Shown piece after piece: positions 45,056 to 55,322 of a stretch of DNA of 64,000 nucleotides. The DNA comes from Ascaphus truei (taxonomy: Eukaryota; Chordata; Amphibia; Anura; Ascaphidae). The translations under genes were made by a program, and so were the position numbers. A model generated the notes under the pieces. The model searched no databases, was not told the DNA's origin, and was given only the letters and a program-made list of their open reading frames with translations. Where the stretch lies: positions 16,722,267 through 16,786,266 of the forward strand of contig CM071579.1 of NCBI GenBank assembly GCA_036426205.1, in the 5' to 3' direction. Numbering within the stretch: the first letter of the stretch is position 1; every line of letters begins with the position of its first letter.

Positions 45056-45480
45056 GCCCCAAAATCTATGTCCACATTGAGCCCATTAGGGACAAGGGTC
45101 TACCCAAAATGTCTCCTTCTTACATAATTTGACTAACCGATCCCCTCCCCTCAAATTTTGGGATACACATTCTATTCCTCTGTAGTTCAACCTGGCGGGA
45201 TTGGCAGACTGAACGAGGTCAAAATGTCTGGACATTGTGCGTGGTGAGTTTTTTCCTAATGTTGCCCAGGCGCTCCAGTATGCGGATCCACAGAGGTCTT
45301 GTGCGTCTGACATACTGGAGTCCACATGGACACTCCAAAATATACACCACAAATGGAGTTGTATGTGAGTAGTGTAAGCCGTCTGTGACTCAAGGAATCA
45401 CGTACTATGAGCTGTATCTGCTCTGAAGTATGTGGTATAAGCGGAGTATGTAGGGATATACCCGGTCAAACGCTTGTCTG
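45056..45480 (-). pseudogene. Penelope-like element GIY-YIG endonuclease, C-terminal fragment
   Basis: The minus strand encodes a VVYILECPCGLQYV block (45309-45350), matching the PLE GIY-YIG start (VxYxxxCxCGxxYVGxT) with Gly replaced by Arg after YV. About 150 bp downstream comes RGGDRLVKLCKKETFWV (45105-45152), then after a frameshift NGLNVDIDFG near 45075, the typical PLE C-terminus (RGGDR..LxxREtFWI..L.t..P.GLN). The domain would nick target DNA. RT is absent and at least two frameshifts occur. Confidence 0.85.
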
Positions 45481-45700
45481 TGAGGGGATATTTTGAAAGC
45501 AGACCCGATCTGTGCGGGATGTGGCTGCAATGGCAGTAATGGTATGGAGTGTAAGTACTCACTATTCTAACCGTAGATCCCCTTCCTCTGTGGGCGTGGC
45601 CACGATCCAGAAGTAGAATGAAGAGGCAGATGATCCATGCTGCCGCCACTCCTAGGTACACAGACTCACCAGGAAGTGGTTGAAGATTAAAAAAACTTTA

Positions 45701-45732
45701 TTGAGAAAGAGCAGTCTTGCTCGAAATGCGTG
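45701..45732 (+). ncRNA. Hammerhead-like RNA motif, copy h
   Basis: TTGAGAA (U3, A8), extra A, GAGCA-GTCT-TGCTC (perfect 5-bp stem II), GAA, ATGCGT, then G. A G at position 17 blocks hammerhead cleavage, and no stem I is visible between the flanks. It lies about 220 bp from the PLE GIY-YIG fragment. Confidence 0.5.
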
Positions 45733-45866
45733 GGAGGAGGAGGTCTCTAGTCTGTTTGTCAAGATATCCCTGTTGTATGTGAACTGAATTTTGTCCTCTC
45801 TTTGGAGGCATGAGTTCATGCCTTGCACCTAAGGCAGCTTAAAAAACCCGAAGGCTTCGGTAACCA

Positions 45867-46325
45867 ATGTTGTGGTGTCTTCGTTATTTGCTTTCTAAAT
45901 ACACTAGGTGCAAGTTTGCTTTTCAAATGCAGCTTTTGCAAAAATTACTTTGGGATGGTCTGTTATGTGACTTTTCAACACGGGATCTTTTTGAGCTAGG
46001 TGCCAGTGTTTGTTTGGTTGAGTGCAATCAAGGAGATTTAACATCATTTGAGATGTTTCCCTCTCTGGATGTTTTTTTACTGGCGAAAGGAAACATAGCT
46101 ATATTGAATGGGAATGTTTCTTTGATAAATCTCATGCTGTTTTCCTTTAATTTTAGTTTGGCACCAATTGGACTTGAATTAGCAACCCCTTCCAAGGTAC
46201 ATTGCACTTTGCTGAAGATGACAATTAAACAATTAGGGGAAATCTGCACCTCTGAAGTGCGTCCTTATATCCCAGTGATTGCTCCACAGCAGATAAATGA
46301 AATATTTGGCCCTCTCCAAGATTGA
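45867..46325 (+). CDS. Unrecognised 152-codon ORF with exon-like splice sites
   Basis: I do not recognise this protein. The reading frame is open for 153 triplets and ends in a stop at 46323-46325. Two strong acceptor-like sites lie inside it: TTTGCTTTTCAAATGCAG before about 45930 and CTGTTTTCCTTTAATTTTAG ending at 46154. The C-terminal part (IGLELATPSKVH, then LGEICTSEVRPYIPVIAPQQ) is soluble-looking and helical in pattern, unlike any retroelement product I know. A hydrophobic stretch around codons 70-95 looks like intronic translation between two exons. It may be one or two exons of a host gene or a pseudogene. The plus orientation is inferred from the acceptors. Confidence 0.3.
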   Translation: MLWCLRYLLSKYTRCKFAFQMQLLQKLLWDGLLCDFSTRDLFELGASVCLVECNQGDLTSFEMFPSLDVFLLAKGNIAILNGNVSLINLMLFSFNFSLAPIGLELATPSKVHCTLLKMTIKQLGEICTSEVRPYIPVIAPQQINEIFGPLQD

Positions 46326-46417
46326 GCATTCTCTCAAGTTTAGCAGAGGCCAAACCCATGGCCTCAGACTTTGCCTTATGTATCCCATGTAGTAACAGTG
46401 GAGGGAGAGAGAGTAGG

Positions 46418-46494
46418 GGGTATGATACCTTTTATTGGACCAACTGGTAGTTGATATGTTACAAGCTTCCCAACCTTTCAGTGTCCTCCGTATG
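46418..46494 (-). repeat. Repeat end with degraded hammerhead-like core (copy m)
   Basis: GATACCTTTTATTGGACCAACTGGTAGTTG is followed by ATGTTACAAGCTTCCCAACC. On the minus strand CGGAGGA and GGAAGCTTGTAAC remain, but stem II and stem I cannot be formed, so only family membership is suggested. Confidence 0.35.
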
Positions 46495-46890
46495 TATCCC
46501 AGAATTTTCACCTTTTCCCAGCCCCTTTCAGACTTTTTGTGCACAAATTTCTTGTGATTGCACGTTTTCACACTCTTCTTAAAATCTTCTGCAGAAGAAA
46601 ATTTTAACATTTGACTAGTGTACATGAGACATTTATTCCCTGTCACTTAATGTCTGGGTTTATGACTACAGTATTGATATACTGTATGAGAATTTGGCAA
46701 ATGCAAATGACTAACTCTATTTTGCTAATTTTACTTAGGAAACATGTTTTATTTGAATATTTCTGACTCAAGTAGGGAAGTGCGCAGTCCAGTGACAGTA
46801 CTGGACTGCTATTCACAACGAACCCCAAGTAACAACACTAAATTGTCGACTTATCTTTCTACTTCGTGATGTGATTTTAGTCTACAATTT
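46495..46890. other. AT-rich DNA without recognised gene
   Basis: No feature is visible apart from short ORFs without domains. Confidence 0.4.
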
Positions 46891-46894
46891 CTTA

Positions 46895-47712
46895 TGTAAC
46901 AGGGTATGTCCAGCTGTACCTGTTTCTTCCCACCTAGTGTATCTGCTCTGTTGGCCCTTGACCCCCTTCCTGCTTCCCCAGAAAGTGAAGGAAGGTAGGT
47001 GATGCCTCATGGCCTGTGTACAGCCCCTTGTAGGTAGATACAGTCCATGAACCCGCCCCTTCCAGAAGTTTCTAGGGGGAGTAGCCTAAAGTTAGTTGTC
47101 AGTTCCTCTGAGCTTTTCAGGGAGTGAGGAGTGAGGAGGGAGAGGAGTGAGTTCCTCTGAGCTCTTCAAGGTGTGAGGAGGTGAGAGTGTTCCTTCCTGA
47201 ACCCTGGCTAGGGTGAAGGAGTATGAACAAGGTGGGAGCTGTGGGTCTTCCCCATGGCGGGGTAAGCTTGCTCATATTGGGCTGGCTAGCCTAATGACCA
47301 CCAGGAGCAGAGCAGTAGAGAGAGAATGCACTGTCTAGAAGTCCTGGGACGTTTGGAGTATGTCAAGCTGCTAAATGTGCTGATGAAGATGGCCTGTAAT
47401 AAAGACCCTTTTGAGATACCTCTGCCTAAGGTGTCAGTTCCTGGGCTGGAGGGAGGTACTGTAAGTGTGAAGTGATGGGGGCTGATGCCTACACTTCATG
47501 GGATCCATCACTGCTGGAGGCGCTGACACCATTGTGAAGAACCCAGAGTCCTGTCCGAGCAGGTCCTGTCATGTCTCATCCTATCAAGCAGACCACTCAG
47601 ACCTCCTGCGAACCAACAGGTAGAGCACCACAGCAGCGAATTAATGTGCCCACTTCCACACACTTGTCCCTGTGAAGTTTTTTGGGGGGGGCAGGAAGTT
47701 TCACGTGTTACA
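46895..47712 (+). mobile_element. Solo LTR, copy 2 (818 bp)
   Basis: The termini are TGTAACAGGG and GTGTTACA. CTTA flanks both sides (46891-46894 and 47713-47716). AATAAA lies near 47399 and a CCCCATGGCGGGG-type block is shared with copy 1 (1122-1965). Indels and substitutions separate the copies, so both are old. Confidence 0.88.
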
Positions 47713-48165
47713 CTTACATCCAATATTACTTTATTTTTACATCCGGATAATTTGACAGCTAATTTTTTGTATTCGTAATATGGATAAACATATCACACTG
47801 AAATATTACTGGTTACAGATTTGTGGCATAGTAAGGGTTACAAAAGATTGAACCACTTCAATTGCCTTTTTGAGCACTTAAGTGTTTTTGTTCCTTTCAG
47901 TCTTCTTTTATCTTACAAATAATTTGCCTGCTTTACACAGCTGTACCATAGAAGCCATTTGGTTTAAAACTGTATCTGTGATTATTGCCATTTGTTTATA
48001 CATATTTTTTAAATAATGGCCTAATCATCAAACCCCGTTAATATTGCCCCAGGTTAAAAAAAAATTATTGGGTGATTTTTCCTTTAAATAAGTGAATGAG
48101 ACCGCTATCACCATTATTAGCATAAACAAAATAGGGATGAATGACAGGTGCTATAAGGGTATTAA
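47713..48165. other. AT-rich DNA without recognised gene
   Basis: No feature is visible. Confidence 0.4.
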
Positions 48166-48880
48166 ATACAATAGTATCGGTGTAGATCAAAAGATTGATC
48201 AAAAAAGGTTCCCTTATATATATGTCCACATCTTTGTGGTGTGGCGCTGGGCCATGAACATTGGCATCCTAGTAAATTCTTTTCGTTATCATTAACGATC
48301 AGACCGCCGTACCAGCACATCGGCATGAACCGTGGCTGTGAAAGCAAACGCAACGGGGCTTGTTAGAGGTGAGGAGTCGGCCTTCCAGTTTCTTCTATTA
48401 GCAATCACGTGTCATGCTGTAATTAATCATATTTAGTGACATAAATGGTCCTGCACAAATACTGTATGTCTGTCAGGTTCCCAGAATCATCACCGGGAAA
48501 TCAAAAATAATAAACTTTATATTCTAACATAGATTTAAAACACATATCACTCAAGCACATGAGAGAAGATTGCGAAGGAAAAAGATCAGAGAAGAAAAGA
48601 AAGGGAGAGGGAAAATGAAGGCGGGCCGCTGCAGAGCGAAAGAAGTGAGACGAGGCAGAAGATGAAAAGAGCATGGATAGGGCCGATAAAAGAAGTAACA
48701 ATTCTTCCACCTCCCTCTCTTTTAGTGGTGAATATGTTTATCCAGTCCAAAATGAATCGGTATAGTACCATGTATAAACATATCCTGACTTTCCAGATCA
48801 CTTTCCAAATCACAGCTGATATTAGTGTCTCAAACCATCGGGTTACAGGTGTGTTACAGGTGTGTGATGTAAAGGCGAGA
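48166..48880 (-). repeat. PLE terminal repeat, inverted copy
   Basis: Blocks such as GATCAAAAGATTGATCAAAA, TCACGTGTCATG, CATACAGTATTTGTGCAG (inverted) and AATCGGTATAGTACCATG occur in the opposite order and strand at 49485-49860 and again at 51285-51650. It lies directly downstream (minus strand) of the GIY-YIG fragment. It is interrupted by unrelated purine-rich sequence at about 48535-48740. Confidence 0.75.
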
Positions 48881-49210
48881 AGATGAATCCTTCATTCAAA
48901 CCATTCGGTGCCATGGTTTGTAACTGGAAAATCCAACGGCTTTCTTGTTGTAATAGACATTGGTCCCAATCCCGCCTCTTAAGTCCTTTGCAATATGTTC
49001 TATACCACAAAAATGCTTCACTTTATATTTCCCTATTTCTTTCTATTACATGCCTCGCAACCGGTGTCTGTAGAGTTGCGGACATTGCCAATGTTCCAAT
49101 ATCCTCGTCTTAAGGGTCTATGTGTTTTCCCCACATACATAATACCACAATCGCAGGTCATGAGATATATAGTTCCACCAAGTAAGGCAATTAATTTAAG
49201 TCTTTTATCT
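48881..49210 (-). pseudogene. Penelope-like element GIY-YIG endonuclease, second fragment
   Basis: The minus strand encodes TIYLMTCDCGIMYVGKT (49123-49173), a good match to the PLE GIY-YIG core with the CxCG and YVGKT boxes. It is followed by HRPLRRGYW. After frameshifts come FCGIEHI near 49000, KDLR, QQESRWIFQLQTMAPN near 48920-48965 and GLNEGF near 48890-48905, the PLE C-terminus. It is the 3' end of a minus-strand PLE and is followed by its terminal repeat. No RT is present nearby. Confidence 0.85.
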
Positions 49211-49484
49211 TAAATGTATCAGAATTGTTGGAGCTCCTAAATTGTTTGGTTACTGTCATGAATGAACAGTGCCTTACAACCTAGCGCATGAAAGGAGCCA
49301 ACTGGTTTTGTACCTAACCAGTTTTGTTCTGGTTTTTGTTAAATGACTGTGAACCAGCCTATCTTTGATGTTTTGTTACGTCTATACCCTGTATGGGTAT
49401 ATCTCTTGAGAACTTTCATAGGTCTGGGTCTCCAAGCAAGACATGCCAATGTTTATAGAGGATGTTTTTGGTTTTGCTCTGTGA

Positions 49485-49860
49485 TTGACATACATCACAC
49501 ACCTGTAACCCGATGGTTTGAGACACTAATATCAGCTGTGATTTGGAAAGTGATCTGGAAAGTCAGGATATGTTTATACATGGTACTATACCGATTCATT
49601 TTTGACTGATACATATCTACCACTCAAATATAGGGATTTTTAATAATTTATATGTGTTTTTAACATCTATGTAGAATTAATAAAATTTTATTATTTTTGA
49701 TTTCCCCGGTGATTCTGGGAACCTGCCAGACATACAGTATTTTACTGCAGGACCATTTATGTCCAATAAATATGATATTACATGCATGACACGTGATTGC
49801 TACATATAAGGGAACCTTTTTTGATCAATCTTTTGATCTACCACCGATACCTACTAGGGT
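49485..49860 (+). repeat. PLE terminal repeat, second arm
   Basis: It is the inverted partner of 48166-48880 and nearly identical to the direct copy at 51285-51650. The two arms enclose the GIY-YIG fragment, the tail-to-tail arrangement common for PLE insertions. Confidence 0.75.
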
Positions 49861-50194
49861 TGATTTTTTCCGTAATTTTATTGAAAAGTCATCAACGTTG
49901 CAGTGAAACATTGCGGGTGAGACATTTTTAAGGCAGACTCGCAATGCGGTAATTAATTTCACCAAGAAATACGATTATTACTAGCATTGGCCTGAGACAT
50001 GGGGGAGGGAGGTTACATTAACCCCTTTGAATGCCTGGGTCTATTACAAGTACAACCACAGGTCACCCAAGGGTAATAGTTTACTCAAACTACCTACCAC
50101 CATTCCCCGATTGTGCGACCCCCATCCCAACAGCCTCCCACCCCCTCACCCCCCTCAACAAACATCCCCCCTATTAGATTGCCTATTACTCTAG

Positions 50195-50990
50195 AGGGTT
50201 GGGGATGTTTTTTTGGGGTGATGGGGGGTGGAGGAGGTTGGGGGCAGTTTGCCCCCAGGAGAGTGGTGGTAGAGTTAACACCACCTTGTTTGACTTAGTG
50301 ATTAGGAAGGCATTGCTACATAGGTAGTTAAGGCGGTAATCATACTAGTTTGAGTTAAATATTTGCCTCTTTTAGCCCCGAGTGGTCAATTGTCATGGAA
50401 ACCCATGACTAGATGACCATTGTGGCGAATAAGGGGTTTAATAAGTTAAATCATTGATATTAATGTTTTATCAATTATCACCTATTCAATGTTATTTAGC
50501 TTATCTGATTGTCTACAGGGTATATATATATATATATATTTGCATGTAGGGTATCTGTACCCGTGTTAGCCCGAGCTTTAATATCCAAAAAGAAATAGAC
50601 GATACCGTTCTGTGGCTAACGAAATGCTTTTATTTGTCGAGCTTTTCGAGATACACTGATCTCTCTCTTCCGCCGATGGTACATTAATTGAAGCTCGCTA
50701 ACACGGTACTTGATCCTCCTACATTTATATATATATAAACTAACACAAACAAAGAGTAGCGCTAATAAGTGTGAGTATAAGTCTAATGTGAATGATAAGT
50801 GATGTTATTGATTAATAAAGTGAGTGCAGTGCAGACCAACAAATATAATATATAAACACCAATCACATGGATAAAACTGATGGAAAGTCCAGTTCAGAGA
50901 CCAGTCTGTATGGAGGAGGACAAAAGCTTCTTCTCTGTGATCTTGCCTGATCACGAAGACCTACAAAAAAACAAAAGAAGCGCCAGGTAC
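50195..50990 (-). repeat. Outer inverted repeat, left arm
   Basis: GGTTGGGGATGTTTTTTTGGGG through AAACAAAAGAAGCGCCAG is matched in inverted order by 56515-57290, including the l-type hammerhead-like motif, a (TA)n run and GGTCTTCGTGATCAGGC. The arms are about 0.8 kb and enclose 5.5 kb. Confidence 0.85.
50637..50672 (-). ncRNA. Hammerhead-like RNA motif, copy l1
   Basis: The minus strand reads CGGAAGA, two extra bases, GAGAT..ATCTC (stem II), GAAA, then AAGCTC. C3, G8 and A9 are kept, U4 is G, and the junction to the AGCT palindrome has one extra A. Stem I is not evident. It is a decayed partner of l2. Confidence 0.42.
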
Positions 50991-51284
50991 ATACCGGGTA
51001 TTTGCTCGAATAAAGTGTGTCGGTGCAGTAGATTCTGTATTGTGCTTGTATCTACCTATGTGATATCCCACTATCTTACAGCTACAATTACCCGCTATAC
51101 AAAACACTAACAGTTGTGCGATAGCCATATTGGCATAATAGGTAGACAGAGCTAACTATATACTGTGGCATAATATGTGTTAAAATATTCTACCTTGGAT
51201 ATTACCTATCTCACATATTTGTGCCAAAACGCTCTTGGATATAACTATATATATATAGAGATACAATTTCACCCCTTGGTGACT

Positions 51285-51650
51285 GCTCTGTGATTGACAT
51301 ACATCACACACCTGTAACCCGATGGTTTGAGACACTAATATCAGCTGTGATTTGGAAAGTGATCTGGAAAGTCAGGATATGTTTATACATGGTACTATAC
51401 CGATTCATTTTTGATTGATACATATCTACCACTCAAATACAGGGGTTTTTAACAATGTATATGTGTTTTTAACATCTATGTAGAATTAATAAAATTTTAT
51501 TATTTTTGATTTCCTCGGTGATTCTGGGAACCTGTCAGACATACAGTATTTTACTGTAGGACCATTTATCTCCAATAAATATGATATTACATGCATGACA
51601 CGTGATTGCTACATATAAGGGAACCTTTTTTGATCAATCTTTTGTACAAG
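51285..51650 (+). repeat. PLE terminal repeat, third copy (direct to 49485)
   Basis: From CTGTGATTGACATACATCAC to CCTTTTTTGATCAATCTTTT it follows 49485-49850 with only scattered single-base differences. Confidence 0.85.
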
Positions 51651-51739
51651 AATGTGACCATACGGTATATACAAAGCTGAAAACAGTTTAGCATTGATTT
51701 TTATTTTCGATTTGCCGAGTATGAAGCTGACATTTCTCG

Positions 51740-52200
51740 CACAGACATTTGCGTAGTAGATGAGGTTGAAAAAATATATATGTCTATCAAATTCAACCTA
51801 TGCTATATTTGGACGACAAATACTTTATCCTATGTTTGTACTTACTGTACAGTATTTTGATCCAGAGGAAGGCAAACAAAGATCCCCAGTGAAATATTAT
51901 CCAGTGATATCTCATAAGGGGAAAAATAAATTCCTTCCTGGCTCCAAGAATTTTGAAGATATTTCTTAATGTAAAGAACCCTTTTCTTTGTTGCTGGTGA
52001 AATTTCCTTTCCTCCAACCTTAAGGTACGACTCCATGTCATTTGTACTGCCCTTGAGATGAATATTTCTTTTGGAAGCACCTTGTACTGTCCCCGAATAT
52101 ATTTGTGTATAGTTCTCATATCCCCTCTTAGACGCCTTTTTTCTAATGTAAACAAATCTAATTTAGCTAGCCTCTCCTCATACATCAAATTATCTATTCC
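51740..52200 (-). pseudogene. CR1-type LINE ORF2 C-terminus, minus strand
   Basis: The minus frame reads MYEERLAKLDLFTLEKRRLR and GDMRTIHKYIRG, the CR1 RT C-terminal block (YEERLxxLxLFSLEKRRLRGDLI..YKYL). A frame with SLDNISLGIFVCLPLDQNT and the 3' terminus shared with 36960 and 19085 follow. It sits just outside the inner palindrome. Confidence 0.88.
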
Positions 52201-52216
52201 CTTTATTAATTTGGTA

Positions 52217-53636
52217 GTGATACTCTAACAATAAGTTTAATAAAACAAAAAAGAGAACTCTCTTGGACATGCACTCACAAGAGAACAGAATTAAAAGGGC
52301 ATGTAAGAGATAAATCTCTATCGTTGTGACGTCGCCGGTTGGAGTATACAGCGGGTCAGGTAACCAGTACACAGGAAGTCCCCAGTCAGAGATTGCTGGA
52401 TAATAAAAGATAGTCCTCACACTGCAAATGTCCCAGATAATGTGGAAACACTCATTAACACTGCTGGGAGAGTTGCTAGATAGCAGGCTGTATCCAGAGG
52501 CTCCTCACCGCACACAAAAAGCCCAAAAATGGGGGATGCCTGGCTTCACACAAGGGGACAAATGACCGAAGATCACCAGGTAGAAGCAGGTGATAGCGTG
52601 TATTCGCTTGCTTGTGGACCCACAGACACACTCGGGTGACGTCAGCATGTCCAACGTAACATCCTGACGCATTTCATCACGTGATGTGACTTCATCAGGG
52701 GTTGGCCAATCAGCGCCTGCTCACTGCTTATGTAGCCACTGTTGACTAGCAACATGTCAACAAGGCTGGAATAGCATAACGGCAGGCATAATAATATATG
52801 CATGCAACTAATGGTGTTGCACAGGCAGTGAGCTAGATGATGGTGGGTCAGAAATGTTGGATAAACTTGATGTTACACAGAGATAAATCAATAAAATGAG
52901 TGGACATATAAAGAGTATAAATTAGAAGGGTGGAGATAACCCTATTGTGTGGGGATTATTAATTCCATTATATTTCATCACAACTCAATTTGTATAAAAA
53001 TTCTATACAATATTAAAGTATACTGTAACAATTGCGAACATTTTTAATGTAGTATACAGAACTTATTTAGACTCTGTGGTTAGATAATAGTGCAAGCTGA
53101 AATGACTGAAAGATGGATACATCAAAGATGAATGTATACTAATAAATGCTATATACATATAAAAGCCATGATATACATTAGTTAAATAGATTTGCTGATA
53201 TTACTTAAATGGATCAAAATAACCTACTAATTAAATGCTTCCTAATTGAGCTAATACATATTACACGTGATCCGTTATGAAGAATTTATTTACATTGTCC
53301 ATGGTAAACTCAAATGAGAAACTCACATTTCAGGTCAAATCTATCAGATTACACATTGAGGCTAGAAAGTGAAAGCAAGAACTCTCCTTAATAGATTACG
53401 TTGTTGAGTTAATGTGTAATTGAGAAGTGTTTTAATGTGTCATTCAAAATTATTGTACAGTAAATTCTTTCTACCGTATTTATGAAACCTGAAGTGACAT
53501 TTTTTTAACCAACTCAAGAAAATAGGAGGCTCTCATGAAAAGAAACATGATTTGGGAGAGGAAGGGCAGGAAAAGGGGGAGAGAGAGAGTTTGTTTAAGA
53601 GTCCCAAGAGTTATGCAGTGTGTGTGTGTGTGTGTG
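52217..53636 (-). repeat. Inner inverted repeat, left arm (1.4 kb)
   Basis: GTGATACTCTAACAATAAG through TAAGAGTCCCAAGAGTTATG is repeated in reverse complement at 53920-55322 with only occasional differences. It contains the d2 hammerhead-like site and a CpG-rich subregion (52620-52690). No protein is encoded. Confidence 0.93.
52651..52705 (-). ncRNA. Hammerhead-like RNA motif, copy d2
   Basis: On the minus strand: CCAA (outer stem I), CCC, CTGATGA (exact hammerhead box; C3, G8), extra A, GTCAC-ATCAC-GTGAT (stem II), GAA, ATGCGT, C (allowed nt 17; GUC is an optimal triplet), AGG, loop, TTGG (outer stem I). All core residues agree with the hammerhead consensus apart from the extra A; stem I next to the core is short. 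Confidence 0.68.
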
Positions 53637-53804
53637 TCCCTTCAGTGTACATCTGCGTCACCCCAAAGACGGACAGCCTTTACATCCTGGTAAAACATTT
53701 TTATAAAATATATTCCAGTTGTCTCAGGTGTGTCCCATTTTGTGCCCATGTGTCTCAACACGTGTTGATTGAAGGTGGGTTTGAGGGTGTGTATATATAT
53801 ATAT

Positions 53805-53815
<11 letters not shown>
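53637..53815 (+). repeat. Central segment of palindrome, with copy at 57.3 kb
   Basis: CTTCAGTGTACATCTGCGTC through TGATTGAAGGTGGGTTTGAG is found in reverse complement at about 57310-57490. It includes the CCTGGTAAAACATTTTTATA end of the L2 tail. Confidence 0.8.
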
Positions 53816-53845
<30 letters not shown>

Positions 53846-53863
53846 CACACACACACACACACA

Positions 53864-53936
<73 letters not shown>
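53812..53936. repeat. (CA)n microsatellite
   Basis: About 120 bp of CA with two phase breaks, next to (TA)n. The long ORFs across it are products of the simple repeat. Confidence 0.97.
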
Positions 53937-53939
<3 letters not shown>

Positions 53940-55322
53940 TAACTCTTGGGACTCTTAAACAAACTCTCCTCTCTCCCCCTTTTCTGCCCTTCCTCTCCCA
54001 ATCATGTTTCTTTTCTGAGAGCCTCCTATTTTCTTGAGTTGGTTAAAAAAATGTCACTTCAGGTTTCATAAATACGGTAGAAAGAATTTACTGTACAATA
54101 ATTTTGAATGACACATTAAACACTTCTCAATTACACATTAACTCAAAACGTAATCTATAAGGAGAGTTCTTGCTTCACTTTCTAGCCTCAATGTGTTAAT
54201 CTGATAGATTTGACCTGAAATGGAGTTTCTCATTTGAGTTTACCATGGACAATGTAAATAAATTCTTCATAACGGATCACGTTGTAATATGTATTAGCTC
54301 AATTAGGAAGCATTTAATTAGTAGGATTTTGATCCATTTAAGTAATATCAGCAAATCTAATTAACTAATGTATATCATGGCTTTTATATGTATATAGCAT
54401 TTATTAGTATACATTCATCTTTGATGTATCCATCTTTCAGTCATTTCAGCTTGCACTATTATCTAACCACAGAGTCTAAATAAGTCTGTTAACTACATTA
54501 AAATGTTCGCAATTGTTCAGTATACTTTAATATTGTATAGAATTTTTATTACAAATTGAGTTGTGATGAAATATAATGGAATTAATAATCCCCACACAAT
54601 AGGGTTATCTCCACCCTTCTAATTTATACTCTTATATGTCCCACTCATTTTATTGATTATCTCTGTGTAACATCAAGTTTATCCAACATTTCTGACCCAC
54701 CATCATCTAGCTCACTGCCTGTGCAACACCATAGTTGATGCATATATTATTATGCCTGCCGTTATGCTATTCCAGCCTTGTTGACATGTTGCTAGTCAAC
54801 AGTGGCTACATAAGCAGTGAGCAGGCGCTGATTGGCCAACCCCTGATGAAGTCACATCACGTGATGAAATGCGTCCAGGATGTTACGTTGGACATGCTGA
54901 CGTCACCCGAGTGTGTCTGTGGGTCCACAAGCAAGCGAATACACGCTATCACCTGCTTCTACCTGGTGATCTTCGGTCATTTGTCCCCTTGTGTGAAGCC
55001 CGGCATCCCCCATTTTTGGGTTTTTGTGTGCGGTGAGGAGCCTTGGATAAGCCTGCTATCTAGCAACTCTCCCAGCAGTGTTAATGAGTGGTTTCCACAT
55101 TATCTGGGACATTTGCAGTGTGAGGACTATCTTTTATTATCCAGCAATCTCTGACTGGGGACTTCCTGTGTACTGGTTACCTGACCCGCTGTATACTCCA
55201 ACCGGCGACGTCACAACGATAGAGATTATCTCTTACATGCCCTTTTAATTCTGTTCTCTTGTGAGTGCATGTCCAAGAGAGTTCTCTTTTTTGTTTTATT
55301 AAACTTATTGTTAGAGTATCAC
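53920..55322 (+). repeat. Inner inverted repeat, right arm (1.4 kb)
   Basis: Reverse complement of 52217-53636. The ORF at 54735-55154 lies in this arm and has no domain, so I do not call it a gene. Confidence 0.93.
54836..54891 (+). ncRNA. Hammerhead-like RNA motif, copy d1
   Basis: Same core as d2 on the plus strand: CTGATGA, extra A, GTCAC-ATCAC-GTGAT, GAA, ATGCGT, C. One extra C after the cleavage site distinguishes it from d2. CCAA/TTGG closes the outer part of stem I. Confidence 0.66.

Noticed and set aside
53552..54037. 161-codon ORF across the (CA)n tract
   Set aside because: Most of it is His-Thr from the microsatellite, and it spans the centre of the palindrome.
54735..55154. 139-codon ORF in the right arm of the inner palindrome
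   Set aside because: It lies in non-coding repeat sequence that contains the hammerhead-like site, and no domain is recognisable.
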